Shown here: one piece after another, positions 33,683 to 42,643 of the stretch
Layout: the number at the start of each line of letters is the position of its first letter
How positions within the stretch are numbered: the stretch's first letter is position 1
NCBI GenBank assembly: GCA_045538195.1
Contig: JAZSRA010000034.1
Coordinates: forward strand, 1-58,081
Direction of reading: 5' to 3'
Length of the DNA stretch: 58,081 nt
Source: SVTX01 sp045538195
GTDB lineage: Bacteria > Bacillota > Clostridia > Oscillospirales > CAG-272
Position numbers and translations under genes: made by a program
The notes under the pieces: generated by a model
The model's input: the letters and a program-made list of their open reading frames with translations, nothing else
What the model was told of the DNA's origin: nothing
The model's database searches: none

Positions 33683-34756
33683 ATGGAGAATATCAAAAAT
33701 AAAAAAAGAGGACTTCGGTCATGGGCGTTAGTCCTTTGCGCGGCAATCATGCTCACCGCCTGCGTGGGACTTTTTTCTGTGGATGCTTCCGCCACAGACC
33801 CTTCGTATAAAAATATAAGTCTGATCCCGGGCGGCATACCTTTTGGAATAAAATTCAACACCGAGGGCGTGGTGGTCGTAGGCTTTTGCGATCTTGACGG
33901 AATGGCAAAGACGCAAAATCCCGCCTATCAGGCAGGACTCAGACCAAAGGATATAATTACAAAAATAAACGGACGGGCGCTGAGCGGAGCTTCCGATCTG
34001 ACCGGCGCTATCGAGAACTGTGGGGGGCGTGAGATAATCTTGACCTATACTCGTGGGGGGCAGGAAAAGACGGTAAAGCTTACTCCTACCTATTCAAAGT
34101 CCGAGGGCAAGTATAAGACGGGAATCTGGGTGCGAGACAGCGGAGCGGGAATAGGTACTGTTACCTATATTGTTCCAAGCACGGGCGAATTTGGCGGATT
34201 GGGTCACGGGATCTGCGACGGAGAGACAGGCGAGCTGATACCTATGCAGAGAGGAGTGGTCACCGACGTTAAAATCAACTCGGTCAAAAAGGGAATTGTC
34301 GGCACTCCGGGTGAGATAAAGGGATATTTCGGTACGGATAAGCGCGGAAGTCTGCGCTGTAATACCGAATGTGGCGTGTTCGGAGCTTTTTCGAAGATCC
34401 CCGAGGGATTGGGTCAGTCTATGCCGATATGTACGCGTGACAAGGTAAAATGCGGAGAGGCTGAAATTATGTGTACGCTTGACGGTAGCGGCAGACAGAG
34501 CTACAAAATAGAAATATCGTCTATCAACAGAGGAGCGGAGGGATCAAAGTGCTTTATTGTCAAGGTAACCGATCCCAAGCTTATCGAAAAAACAGGCGGT
34601 ATCGTGCAGGGTATGAGCGGATCTGTAATTTGTCAGAACGGAAAGATCGTCGGAGCGGTCACTCACGTTATGATAAATGATCCTACCGTGGGATACGGAA
34701 TATTTATCGAGAATATGCTATCCGCGGCGGATATGTCGGTTAGTAAGGCCGCGTAA
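33683..34756 (+). CDS. spoIVB: SpoIVB serine peptidase
   Basis: S55-family peptidase made in the forespore that cleaves SpoIVFA and so starts sigma-K activation in the mother cell. 357 aa. A signal/anchor segment (about 14-34) precedes a PDZ domain (about 55-130, with ...AGLRPKDIITKINGR) and the S55 domain: GLGHGICD (His175), KGIVGTPGEIKGYF, and GMSGSVI (Ser314). Start at 33683 after AAAGGAAG; a further ATG lies 30 bases upstream. It ends at a terminator shared with the convergent transporter. B. subtilis members sit next to spo0A; here neither spo0A nor recN is adjacent. Confidence 0.93.
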   Translation: MENIKNKKRGLRSWALVLCAAIMLTACVGLFSVDASATDPSYKNISLIPGGIPFGIKFNTEGVVVVGFCDLDGMAKTQNPAYQAGLRPKDIITKINGRALSGASDLTGAIENCGGREIILTYTRGGQEKTVKLTPTYSKSEGKYKTGIWVRDSGAGIGTVTYIVPSTGEFGGLGHGICDGETGELIPMQRGVVTDVKINSVKKGIVGTPGEIKGYFGTDKRGSLRCNTECGVFGAFSKIPEGLGQSMPICTRDKVKCGEAEIMCTLDGSGRQSYKIEISSINRGAEGSKCFIVKVTDPKLIEKTGGIVQGMSGSVICQNGKIVGAVTHVMINDPTVGYGIFIENMLSAADMSVSKAA

Positions 34757-34763
34757 ACTAAAA

Positions 34764-34801
34764 GGCAATACCACAATGCGTGATATTGCCTTTTAGTTTT
34801 A
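34764..34801. terminator. Bidirectional terminator
   Basis: AAAAGGCAATA(ccac) / (gtga)TATTGCCTTTT stem between convergent spoIVB and the transporter gene. Confidence 0.88.
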
Positions 34802-34809
34802 TTCAATTA

Positions 34810-36465
34810 TTAGTTTTTCTGCTTTTTCTTGGTTATAAGCTTGATTACAAACAGTGTTCCAACCGTTATCGCCGCGCCTACGGGCAAGCATATCCACGCG
34901 TTGGGAATGAATCCTGCAATGAGGAACATTACAAACGAGATAGCCGCCACGGTTATAGCGTAAGGAAGCTGGGTGGAGACGTGATCAACGTGGTTGCACT
35001 GCGCGCCTGCCGAGGACATGATAGTGGTGTCGGAGATAGGAGAGCAGTGGTCTCCGCAGACCGCGCCTGCGAGACATGCGGAAATGCCGACGAAAAGCAG
35101 GGGATCGGTAGGCTGGAATACTCCAAGCACGATGGGAATAAGAATTCCGAACGTACCCCAGCTGGTTCCCGTAGCAAAGGCAATAAAGCAAGCTACAATG
35201 AAGATGACCGCAGGGAGCAGAGCGGCGAGAGATCCGGCGCCAGACATAACAGTCTTGACGAATTCTGCGCTTCCCAAAAGGCTTGTGATATTTTTCAGAG
35301 AGGTAGCAAGGGTAAGGATAAGGATAGCGGGAACCATTGCATTGAAGCCCTCGACCGTCGAATCCATAGCCTTTTTGAAGTCAAAGAGCTTGCGGATAAG
35401 CATATAGATAATAATGATAACGAGGGATATGATGCCGCCCCAAGGCAGACCGACTGTTGCGTTGGTGTTACCGAATGCGCCTACGAAGTCAAGATAATAG
35501 TCTCCCGAAGCGTTGAAGAAGCCGCCCACGTACATAAGCGCTAGGACACAGCTTGAAATAAGGATCGCGATGGGAATAAGAATATCCGCAACAGAGCCGC
35601 GTGGATTTACGTTCTCGCCCTCTCCCGACTTGCCGCCGATAATTCCAAGGTCTCCGCTCTGCGCCTTGATCTCGAACTCTGCCATCTTGCCGTAGTCAAA
35701 GCCGAGGACGGCAAGAGTAATGATAAACACAAGTGTGAGCAGGGAGTAAAAATTAAATGGAATAGCGCGGATGAAAAGCTCAAGGCTGGACATTCCGATG
35801 TCCATATCCTCGGGAATGTAGGAGGAAACTGCCGCCGCCCATGATGAGATCGGCGCGATCATGCAGACAGGCGCCGCAGTAGCGTCGATTATGTAGGCAA
35901 GCTTTGCGCGTGAGATCTTCTTGGAGTCGGTTACGGGAGCCATTACAGAGCCAACGGTGAGACAGTTGAAATAGTCGTCGATAAAGATAAGCACGCCGAG
36001 GATAAAGGTTGCGATTATGGCGCCCAGCTTGGTCTTGATATGCTTTTCTGCCCAGCGTCCGAAAGCTTGAGCCGCGCCCGCTTTGTTGATAAGCGCCACG
36101 ATTATTCCAAGCTCAACTAAGAAAATGAATATACCCGCGTTGTCGGAAACTGCGGAGATAAGACCGTCGCTTACCATGGTGTCAATAGTTCCCGTGAAGG
36201 AAAAATCGGTGTGGATAAGCGCGCCTGTAAGTATTCCGACGAAAAGCGAGCTGTATACCTCTTTGGTAATAAGCGCAAGTCCGATCGCAACTATGGCAGG
36301 AAAGAGCGACCAGAGGGTTCCGTTAAGTGTGCTGACGAACGTTGCATCTCCGTCAGGCTCTAAGGAGGGAATCTCTGTCATACTTCCGCTGATAGCGGCG
36401 AAAACAAGAAATCCTACGATAATGACCGCCACCACTGCGAGGATGATCTTTTTTGCGGTTGACAT
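34810..36465 (-). CDS. NhaC-superfamily transporter, predicted lysine transporter (LysW-like)
   Basis: Twelve-odd membrane helices, 551 aa, Na+/H+ antiporter NhaC family: the block ISACLAGAVCGDHCSPISDT (about 475-494) with the following SSAGAQCNHVDHVSTQLPYA is typical. By sequence alone it would be called an antiporter, but it is preceded by a lysine riboswitch. Rodionov and colleagues described LYS-element-regulated NhaC-family genes as lysine transporters (LysW), so lysine uptake is the likely role. AAAGGA precedes the ATG. Expression should fall when lysine is plentiful. Confidence 0.9.
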   Translation of the reverse strand: MSTAKKIILAVVAVIIVGFLVFAAISGSMTEIPSLEPDGDATFVSTLNGTLWSLFPAIVAIGLALITKEVYSSLFVGILTGALIHTDFSFTGTIDTMVSDGLISAVSDNAGIFIFLVELGIIVALINKAGAAQAFGRWAEKHIKTKLGAIIATFILGVLIFIDDYFNCLTVGSVMAPVTDSKKISRAKLAYIIDATAAPVCMIAPISSWAAAVSSYIPEDMDIGMSSLELFIRAIPFNFYSLLTLVFIITLAVLGFDYGKMAEFEIKAQSGDLGIIGGKSGEGENVNPRGSVADILIPIAILISSCVLALMYVGGFFNASGDYYLDFVGAFGNTNATVGLPWGGIISLVIIIIYMLIRKLFDFKKAMDSTVEGFNAMVPAILILTLATSLKNITSLLGSAEFVKTVMSGAGSLAALLPAVIFIVACFIAFATGTSWGTFGILIPIVLGVFQPTDPLLFVGISACLAGAVCGDHCSPISDTTIMSSAGAQCNHVDHVSTQLPYAITVAAISFVMFLIAGFIPNAWICLPVGAAITVGTLFVIKLITKKKQKN

Positions 36466-36500
36466 GATTTTTTTATCCTTTCTTTACTGTAAAATGCGAC

Positions 36501-36528
36501 AAAAAACGCGCGGCAGAAAGCCGCGCAA
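36501..36528 (-). terminator. Riboswitch expression-platform terminator
   Basis: GCGCGGC / GCCGCGC stem (minus strand) followed by GTTTTTTGTC, between the lysine aptamer and the transporter ATG. Confidence 0.85.
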
Positions 36529-36547
36529 AATTGCAAAAATGCAGTTT

Positions 36548-36705
36548 TGATAGCTCTCCGCGATCGCGACAGTGCATGCGGTATTTCCGCATACCCCAGC
36601 ATCGGCCTCGGGGAAAGACCGTGCTTCGGCGGTCTGTCCTTTCCTGCGAGCTTCTCCCAAGCTTCTGCCGCACTACTCTTACAAGACCGCGCCTCTATCT
36701 TTTGA
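36548..36705 (-). promoter_or_regulatory. Lysine riboswitch (L box)
   Basis: Minus-strand order of conserved blocks: AGAGGCGCGG, AAGAGTAGT, GGGAGAAGC, GGAAAGGA, AGACCGCCGAAG, GCTGGGGTA, CACTGTCG and GGAGAGCTATC. This is the full five-helix lysine aptamer consensus, and the ends (GATAGAGG / GAGAGCTATC) can close P1. A terminator follows. Confidence 0.95.
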
Positions 36706-36730
36706 CGTATTTTGTTATTCAATGAAATAG

Positions 36731-36759
36731 AGTATAGCATCTTACGTCAGGTTTGTCAA
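36731..36759 (-). promoter_or_regulatory. Promoter of the riboswitch-transporter transcript
   Basis: TTGACA (36754-36759), 17-bp spacer, TATACT (36731-36736) on the minus strand. Confidence 0.85.
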
Positions 36760-36783
36760 GATATTTTCAGGAAAAAACAAAAA

Positions 36784-37004
36784 GGGGCTACTTCATTTAG
36801 CGCAGAACAAAAGCCACTTAAAAAAACAAGGACAAAATTTGGTTTAAAAATATAGTTTTTAACTTTTATATGTCGAAATCCGCCGATTCTTAGGCGGATT
36901 TCCCCATTTTATGTGGCTTTTTAGTCGCGTTTTGGCTCTCTGGCGTACCCCCGTACGCCTACGAGAACCAAACCACGCCTTCTGCATCTAAATGACTCAG
37001 CCCC
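36784..37004. repeat. Multi-stem element, copy 1 (221 bp)
   Basis: Ends GGGGCTACTTCATTTAGCGC / ATCTAAATGACTCAGCCCC are inverted. Inside: AAAAGCCAC with GTGGCTTTT, enclosing AATCCGCC / GGCGGATT, then a second branch TTGG...GGCGTAC / GTACGCC...CCAA. Ends seven bases before the stop of the coiled-coil gene. Copy 2 at 48171-48394 in the same orientation is about 95% identical by eye. Confidence 0.88.
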
Positions 37005-37010
37005 TTAGTA

Positions 37011-37481
37011 TTATTCGGCATCCTCTGCCGCTTTTTTTGCCTTTTCGTATTCCGCGTCGGCATCCTTGCGGGCCTTGTTAAATTCATCCATGACAACGGC
37101 GTCAAATTCGTCGTCCTCGTCTTCAAGCTCGGATTCCTCTCTCGCTCGTTTTGCCGCGGCGCGAGCAGCCTTTTCCGCTTCTTTTGCCGCCTTCATTTCA
37201 TCTTCCTTTGATTTGAGAGTATTGATCTCGGACAATATCTTGTCAAGCTTTGTAAGAGTTTCGGAGATCTTGGCGGTCAGCTCCTCTGCGTCGCTTACGT
37301 TGAGCTTTTTAAGCTTTGCGTATGCTAATTTTCCAAGCAGCTTATATTCACGGTCGCGGTCAGCCTCTTTGTTGGCGATCTTGATCTTAATTGACGCGGC
37401 TCCGGTTATTTCACGGGTCTTGTCTGCGGTCTTGCCCGCAAAAGATCCGATACTCGATTTAAAATCATCCCATTTCGACAT
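37011..37481 (-). CDS. Coiled-coil hypothetical protein, 156 aa
   Basis: Ala/Lys/Glu-rich helical protein. The middle (about 65-125) shows heptad-like spacing (LTKLDKILSEINTLKSKED, then AAKEAEKAARAAAKRARE), with an acidic break EDEDDEFD and another charged helix to the end. The N-terminus has GSFAGKTADKTREITG. No enzymatic motif. Similar small proteins occur in many Clostridia as uncharacterised. AAAGGTAGG precedes the ATG. Copy 1 of the multi-stem element lies directly at its 3' end and may act as terminator. Confidence 0.75.
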   Translation of the reverse strand: MSKWDDFKSSIGSFAGKTADKTREITGAASIKIKIANKEADRDREYKLLGKLAYAKLKKLNVSDAEELTAKISETLTKLDKILSEINTLKSKEDEMKAAKEAEKAARAAAKRAREESELEDEDDEFDAVVMDEFNKARKDADAEYEKAKKAAEDAE

Positions 37482-37674
37482 ATTTTGCCCTACCTTTCAA
37501 TCTTGTCTCCGTTCGTTAATATTATATAATAAATGCTTGCACTTGTCAAGAGCTTGAAGAATTTTACAGCTTGTAGACCGCTTTTTTACGGTTGTTTTTT
37601 TGTTTTTTGGAAAAAATAAAGGTGATAGATAAAAAATCAAAATTTGATAGTGTAAAAAGACACAAGGAGAAATT

Positions 37675-38127
37675 ATGAATATTGAAAAGAAGGTTTATAA
37701 AAAGTACGCCGCCGCGCATGCGCCTGCCTCTCCAATAGTAAAGGATTGCGCTATGGCGTTTCTTATCGGCGGCTTGATATGCGCCGTGGGACAAGGGCTA
37801 TTGATGCTGTATCGCGACGGTTTCGGAATTAATCAAAAAGATGCAGGAACACTGACCTCGGTGTCGCTAATATTTGCGGCGGCTTTGCTTTCGGGCTTGG
37901 GTTTTTTTGAAAAGATAGCGAAGAGAGCGGGAGGAGGAACGCTTGTGCCTATAACGGGTTTTGCAAACTCGGTTGTCTCGCCCGCTATCGATTCTAAGGC
38001 AGAGGGCTTGATCTTGGGCGTGGGTGCCAAGATATTTACCGTCGCGGGACCTGTCCTGCTCTACGGAACTCTGGCAGGTGCCGTCTGGGGAGTGATTTAC
38101 TGGGTCATGAGTCTGATCGGAGGATGA
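37675..38127 (+). CDS. spoVAC: Stage V sporulation protein AC
   Basis: Membrane protein of the SpoVA channel, which moves dipicolinic acid into spores and releases it in germination; SpoVAC is reported to act as mechanosensitive channel. 150 aa with several helices (about 27-45, 62-82, 120-148) and family blocks KDCAMAFLIGGLICAVGQ and ITGFANSVVSPAIDSKAEG. AAGGAG precedes the ATG. The usual partners spoVAD and spoVAE are not beside it; the next gene is convergent. It is therefore an orphan copy. Confidence 0.92.
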   Translation: MNIEKKVYKKYAAAHAPASPIVKDCAMAFLIGGLICAVGQGLLMLYRDGFGINQKDAGTLTSVSLIFAAALLSGLGFFEKIAKRAGGGTLVPITGFANSVVSPAIDSKAEGLILGVGAKIFTVAGPVLLYGTLAGAVWGVIYWVMSLIGG

Positions 38128-38151
38128 CACTCGCCATAGGTCGGCAAATCA

Positions 38152-38664
38152 TTAACCACTTATCGTCTTTTTTGCCACTGACAGAGCGTTTTTTGTGTCG
38201 GTGGAGATAATGAGGAGGGCATAGTTGCCTCTGATGCTGACGCTTGCGTTTTCTAATATTTGGGCGTATTGTGGGTCGGCCTTTGTGATCTTTATAGCCG
38301 ACAGACGCGAGCAGAGAAGTCTTGCGGTGTCCTCGGCGGCGTCTCGGTTTCGGCAGAGAATGACGGCAAATTCGCAGGGGTGGTTGCCAAGAGAAAGATA
38401 GAGGGCGCAGTCAAGCCAATCCTCGGCTACCGTGGGATATGAGCCATTGCCGAAAAGCGAGGAGATAAGAGCGTCGGAAAGATACTTTTCGTCGCCCTCA
38501 TGGGCGGAAAGCGAATAGTATTTGCCCGCGGGCAATGAGATTTCCTCATTTGTTATCGCCGCAAGGACGTCATAGCAGGGAGGATTTTCACTACTTGCAA
38601 AGCAGGACGAGAAAGAGAACAAAAAGAAAAATAATGCAAAAAAAAGAGCCGCCGTGCGCTTCAT
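38152..38664 (-). CDS. Putative lipoprotein, 170 aa (DUF4358-like)
   Basis: Exported lipoprotein: basic start, hydrophobic run of Phe/Leu, lipobox FSSC at about 18-21. The mature part contains CRNRDAAEDTARLL and ends in a NYALLIISTDTKNA strand, similar in pattern to DUF4358 proteins that occur near Clostridial sporulation genes. It is convergent with spoVAC. Function unknown; the DUF assignment is tentative. Confidence 0.72.
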   Translation of the reverse strand: MKRTAALFFALFFFLFSFSSCFASSENPPCYDVLAAITNEEISLPAGKYYSLSAHEGDEKYLSDALISSLFGNGSYPTVAEDWLDCALYLSLGNHPCEFAVILCRNRDAAEDTARLLCSRLSAIKITKADPQYAQILENASVSIRGNYALLIISTDTKNALSVAKKTISG

Positions 38665-38773
38665 ATAGTAAGATCCTTTCGTTTTTTACTATTCTATGAA
38701 GCCACGGCGGTTAAAATGATTTTGGCGATTACGCAAAAAGCGTGAGAAGCCTCCCGCTCTGTATGCGTTTTTG

Positions 38774-39253
38774 TCATTTATGATATTTCGTTCCCTTGAT
38801 GATGTTCATACAGCGGTAGACTCCCTCAAGGAGAAGGACGCGCATGAGCTGGTGGGGGAAGGTCATTTTTGAGACCGAAAGACGGAGATCGGCGGCATTT
38901 TTGACGCTGTCGTCAAGTCCATGAGACGAGCCGATAACGAAGCATATCTCGTTAGCCGTGGAAAAAGCATTTTCCAGCTTTGCGGAAAGCTCCTCGGAAG
39001 AAAATTGCTTTCCCTCGACGCACATAGCGATCTTGTAAGAGCGGTCGGGCATGGCGGCGAGGATAGATTTTGCTTCCTCGGCAAGGGCGCGTTTTACGTC
39101 ACCCTCGGATGGATCGTTTGGGAGCTTGGCTTCCTTCAAATTGACTTGCTCAACGTTGCAAAATCCCGAGAGCCTTTTTTCGTATTCGCGGACTGCTTCG
39201 CGCAGATACTCTTCTTTGAGAGTACCTACGGTTATGAATTTAATCGTTGCCAT
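38774..39253 (-). CDS. rlmH: 23S rRNA (pseudouridine1915-N3)-methyltransferase
   Basis: SPOUT-class methyltransferase modifying helix 69 of 23S rRNA. The start at 39253 gives 159 aa, the canonical length (E. coli 155, B. subtilis 159). Blocks: ITVGTLKEEYLREAV at the start, MCVEGKQFSSEELS (about 80-93), FVIGSSHGLDDSV (about 105-117) and SKMTFPHQLMRVLLLEGVYR (about 128-147), which form the SAM-binding knot. The longer frame would add 22 unlike residues. In B. subtilis rlmH lies near walJ; here a WalJ-like MBL gene is 120 bp upstream. Confidence 0.96.
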   Translation of the reverse strand: MATIKFITVGTLKEEYLREAVREYEKRLSGFCNVEQVNLKEAKLPNDPSEGDVKRALAEEAKSILAAMPDRSYKIAMCVEGKQFSSEELSAKLENAFSTANEICFVIGSSHGLDDSVKNAADLRLSVSKMTFPHQLMRVLLLEGVYRCMNIIKGTKYHK

Positions 39254-39371
39254 TTTAATATCCATTCCGCCGCTCGCGGCGGCACAAATAGTAATCGATG
39301 AATTTTGCCGCCAAGGCAAAATTCGCGCGTGAAAAAGATTATTCCACTACTAATTCGAAGTAACTTTCACG

Positions 39372-40169
39372 CTAGCCTCCTATCAGCCACACGGGGGCGT
39401 CTTGACGAGCTACTTTGAGGTTTACGCTTTCGTCGGCTATGGCGGTCAAGACCTCGTTAAAAGCCAATTCAGGCAGATTGTTTTCCTCGCTCAGATGCGC
39501 CAGCATGATATGACGTGTTCCGCTCTCATAAAGCTCGCTCGCCAGAGCGGCGCAGTCGGCATTTGACAGATGTCCTCTTTTGGAGCGTATACGCTGTTTA
39601 AGGTCGTAGGGGTAAGGTCCGTCTGCAAGCATTTGCAGATCGTGATTTGACTCTATGACCACGGCAGAGCAGCCCAGAAGATTTTCGCGCATAGTGTCGG
39701 TGACGCAGCCCGTGTCAGTGGAGACGGCAAATGAAACGTCCTCTCCGTCATCTCCCTTAAAGGTAAGCTTGTAGCCCACTGCCGCGCGGCTATCGTGGGG
39801 GGTAGGGAAGGCTTTAACGGTAAGGTCCTTTATCTGCGTTTCAAATCCGTCACCCCGATAAATTTTGAGACAGTCACACAGCTTTTCGTCGCAAAGACCG
39901 TTAAAGACAAGCGCCGAATTTAAAAGAATATGTATCGGTATGTTGTGCTTGTGAGACAGCACTTGAAGTGCCGAGACGTGGTCGCTATGCTCGTGAGTTA
40001 TAAAGATAGCGTCGATGTCGTCTATATCAACTCCGATGCTGCATAGCGCGGAGCAGAGTGATTTTGCGTTCCTGCCCGCGTCGATAAGTATTTTCGCGCC
40101 GCCTGCCGAGACAAATGTGCAGTTGCCCTTCGATCCCGAATAAAGGCAGCAGATCTTGCAGTTTTGCAT
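39372..40169 (-). CDS. MBL-fold hydrolase, WalJ/YycJ-like, 265 aa
   Basis: Metallo-beta-lactamase fold exonuclease-like protein of the YycJ/WalJ group, which in Bacillus is tied to the WalKR cell-wall regulon and DNA end processing. Motifs: SGSKGNCTFV (10-19), ILIDAG (27-32), FITHEHSDHV (about 55-64), FPTPHDSRAAVGY (about 110-122), STDTG (about 139), ESNHD (about 163) and LAHLSEENN (about 224). Close in order to rlmH as in B. subtilis. No strong ribosome binding site is visible. Confidence 0.9.
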   Translation of the reverse strand: MQNCKICCLYSGSKGNCTFVSAGGAKILIDAGRNAKSLCSALCSIGVDIDDIDAIFITHEHSDHVSALQVLSHKHNIPIHILLNSALVFNGLCDEKLCDCLKIYRGDGFETQIKDLTVKAFPTPHDSRAAVGYKLTFKGDDGEDVSFAVSTDTGCVTDTMRENLLGCSAVVIESNHDLQMLADGPYPYDLKQRIRSKRGHLSNADCAALASELYESGTRHIMLAHLSEENNLPELAFNEVLTAIADESVNLKVARQDAPVWLIGG

Positions 40170-40181
40170 TTCGTTACTCGC

Positions 40182-40634
40182 TTATTTTAATGTTATTCCT
40201 AAAAGGTTCTGGATAAGTGGGAGCGTAAAGAGATAGAGCGCGTCCAAGGATATTGGGACGAGCAGGGGGATTATTACCGAAAGCATCCATTTGGATCTTT
40301 CAAGCCTGCGCTTACCGTCGGCTACGTATTCCTCTCTTTTTTTCAAGGGCCAATCTCTCGGAAGCATGTCGGGAGTCAGATCCCTGCGGCTGAATGCGCG
40401 GTTGTAAATGACGTATGCGATAAGGAAACCGGCAAACGCTATCCAGTATACTACCGATACGATCAGTGGAATCGGCCAGAGAGCGGGATCGGTTATTCCG
40501 TAGCACACGCCAAAGTAGATCAAGGAGAGCAGTGCCGAGTTTGCGGCAATTGTGAGGATAAGCCTTTTTTTCTCGGGAGATAGAGGAGCGCGAGGACTCT
40601 CGGGGATGTTTTTATTATTCTTGAATTTTCTCAT
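40182..40634 (-). CDS. Membrane protein, 150 aa
   Basis: Three membrane segments (about 25-48, 55-78 and 118-145) with a charged cytoplasmic loop containing PRDWPLKKREEYVADGKRR. I place the start at 40634, five bases after the galK stop, because the longer frame overlaps galK antisense-like in another phase. No good ribosome binding site; translation is probably coupled to galK. No known family. Confidence 0.75.
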   Translation of the reverse strand: MRKFKNNKNIPESPRAPLSPEKKRLILTIAANSALLSLIYFGVCYGITDPALWPIPLIVSVVYWIAFAGFLIAYVIYNRAFSRRDLTPDMLPRDWPLKKREEYVADGKRRLERSKWMLSVIIPLLVPISLDALYLFTLPLIQNLLGITLK

Positions 40635-40639
40635 AGTAG

Positions 40640-41923
40640 TTAGATTATCTTGGTAGCGCCGATGGTGCGGATGGCGAGAACAATGCAAGCGTCCTTGCCG
40701 AAGCAAGCGTCCATAGCTGCCTTGTATTTTGAAACGGTGTCGGTGGGAACGAATGCCTGAATGGTACCTGCAAAGCCACCGCCGTGAACTCTCCATGCGG
40801 CTCTCTTGTCGCCAAGTATCCTCTCTGCGAGGCAGAGGGCGAGGGAGAGACCTTGCTCGGTCAGATTTTTTGTGGTGTATACGTTCTGGAGATAGCAGAA
40901 TGAGGAGCGTCCAGACGCCTTTACGTTCTCGAAGAACGCGTCAAGGTCGCCCGAATCTAGCGCCGCCTTTTGTTTTGCTACGCGGCGGTTTTCCGCGAAA
41001 AAGTGAAGCGCGCGCATGATCGCTCGGTCACCGTATTTTTCGCGGAGAGTGGGAATAGCCGCGACAACTTCCTCCTCGTCTGTATCGCGAAGAACTTCCT
41101 TGCCAAAATGAGCTGCGATAGCCTTCATCTCAGCGGGGACCGACGCGTAATCGTCAGTCAGATCGGCGTGATTGCCCCCGGTGTTGACGATGCAGAGATT
41201 GTAGCCCGCGGCGGTCATATCAAAATCAATAGGAGTGATGATGGGATCTTTTGCGTCGGCGAAGTCGATAGCCACGATGCCGCCAACGGCACAAGCTACC
41301 TGGTCCATAAGACCGCAGGGCTTGCCGAAAAAGTTGTTTTCTGCCCACTGCGAAAGCTTGGCGATCTCAACGTTGTCTATCTTGCCGCCGTTGTAAAGAT
41401 GGTTCTCAATAGTGCCGATCATGTCCTCAAACGCGGCAGAGGATGAAAGTCCCGAACCTTTAAGCACACTGGACGTAGTGTAAGCAACAAAGCCGCCTGT
41501 CTTGTGACCGTTTGCGGAAAGTCCCGCGCACATTCCTGCGATTATCGACTCGCTACTTCCGAATTTTGCCTCTAAGGGTGCGGTATATTCGTTGATATTT
41601 ACCACGTCCTCGTCAAAGCCCTCGCTCTTGACACGAACGATGCCGTCGTCGGTAGCCGATGCCACCGCTATGATGTCAAGACTGATAGAAGCGGCTATGA
41701 CACGACCTCTGTTGTGGTCGGTGTGGTTGCCCGAAAGCTCGCTTCTGCCCGCAACGCTGTAAAGGCTTAAGTCGCGGTCTGCTCCGTAAATAGATACGAA
41801 TTTTTCGATAGCATTTATATATCTTTCCTTTGCGGCATCTACGTTTTCCTTGCCGTAGAGGATGTTGAACATTGCATTCAAAGCGCCTGTGTTTATTTTT
41901 TCCACAAGAGCGGTATATTTCAT
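40640..41923 (-). CDS. galK: Galactokinase
   Basis: GHMP-family kinase that phosphorylates galactose (Leloir pathway). 427 aa, slightly longer than the usual 390. RSELSGNHTDHNRG (about 61-74) is the galactokinase signature with GNHTDHN for GEHTDYN/GNHTDHQ; GSGLSSSAAFE (about 154-164) the ATP loop; and GGGFAGTIQAFV (about 386-397) the third motif. Start after AAAGGA. Other gal genes are not in the window. Confidence 0.94.
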   Translation of the reverse strand: MKYTALVEKINTGALNAMFNILYGKENVDAAKERYINAIEKFVSIYGADRDLSLYSVAGRSELSGNHTDHNRGRVIAASISLDIIAVASATDDGIVRVKSEGFDEDVVNINEYTAPLEAKFGSSESIIAGMCAGLSANGHKTGGFVAYTTSSVLKGSGLSSSAAFEDMIGTIENHLYNGGKIDNVEIAKLSQWAENNFFGKPCGLMDQVACAVGGIVAIDFADAKDPIITPIDFDMTAAGYNLCIVNTGGNHADLTDDYASVPAEMKAIAAHFGKEVLRDTDEEEVVAAIPTLREKYGDRAIMRALHFFAENRRVAKQKAALDSGDLDAFFENVKASGRSSFCYLQNVYTTKNLTEQGLSLALCLAERILGDKRAAWRVHGGGFAGTIQAFVPTDTVSKYKAAMDACFGKDACIVLAIRTIGATKII

Positions 41924-42032
41924 GTTTTGAAATCCTTTCGTAAATAATCTTTGCAATACAAATATATTATAACATATTTGTGGCATTTCGACAAGTGCTT
42001 TTTGTGATTTTTCAATGAGTTTTCAGTGTAAA

Positions 42033-42077
42033 AAAAGGGAATATACCGCGATTTTTGCAGTATATTCCGTTTTTTTG
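42033..42077. terminator. Bidirectional terminator
   Basis: GGAATATACcgcg / (gcag)TATATTCC stem with A-run and T-run, between galK promoter region and abrB-like gene. Confidence 0.8.
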
Positions 42078-42087
42078 GAAAAGCTTA

Positions 42088-42333
42088 TCAGAACGCTTCC
42101 TTTATCTTTTTGAGACAATCCTCGCATATGCGCTTTCCGTTAAAGAAAACTATATTGTCGGCATTGGCACAGAACACGCAGGAGGGCTGATATTTTTGGA
42201 GTATTATACGGTTTTCATCGATGAATATCTCAAGAGAGTCCTTTTCAGCTATATCCATAGTCTGTCTGATGCTTATGGGGAGTACGACGCGTCCAAGCTC
42301 GTCTACCTTACGTACTATTCCTGTTGATTTCAT
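42088..42333 (-). CDS. AbrB-family transition-state regulator, 81 aa
   Basis: Swapped-hairpin AbrB DNA-binding domain (about 1-46: STGIVRKVDELGRVVLPISI, then RQTMDIAEKDSLEIFID), followed by a short tail with CVFC and CEDC pairs that could bind a zinc ion. This N-terminal AbrB plus Cys-pair tail is common among Clostridia. It probably controls growth-phase genes. A single-gene unit. No adjacent target is evident. Confidence 0.92.
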   Translation of the reverse strand: MKSTGIVRKVDELGRVVLPISIRQTMDIAEKDSLEIFIDENRIILQKYQPSCVFCANADNIVFFNGKRICEDCLKKIKEAF

Positions 42334-42643
42334 GACCTTGTTCTCCTTATTATCTTACTAATTTTATTTCATTAAATTCGACATTTTATTGTCTTTTATA
42401 GTGATTTTATCACACGAAAAATGGAATGTCAACACCAAAATTGGGAATTTATGTATTGTTTACAAATTATATACATTAATTGGTCGAATATTGTCGAGGT
42501 CTGCAAGGAGTTGTCGAAAGGAGAATGACCGGATTTGAAATGCTGAAATTATTATGAGCTTTTTTGAAAAATATATTTATCCTGCGTTTCTTGGGGGAGA
42601 GAGGTGGCGAAAATAACTCAAATAAAATTTTGGCGGAGGGAAA

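Noticed and set aside
36784..37004. Insertion sequence
   Set aside because: No transposase frame in either copy; only the multi-stem non-coding element can be supported.
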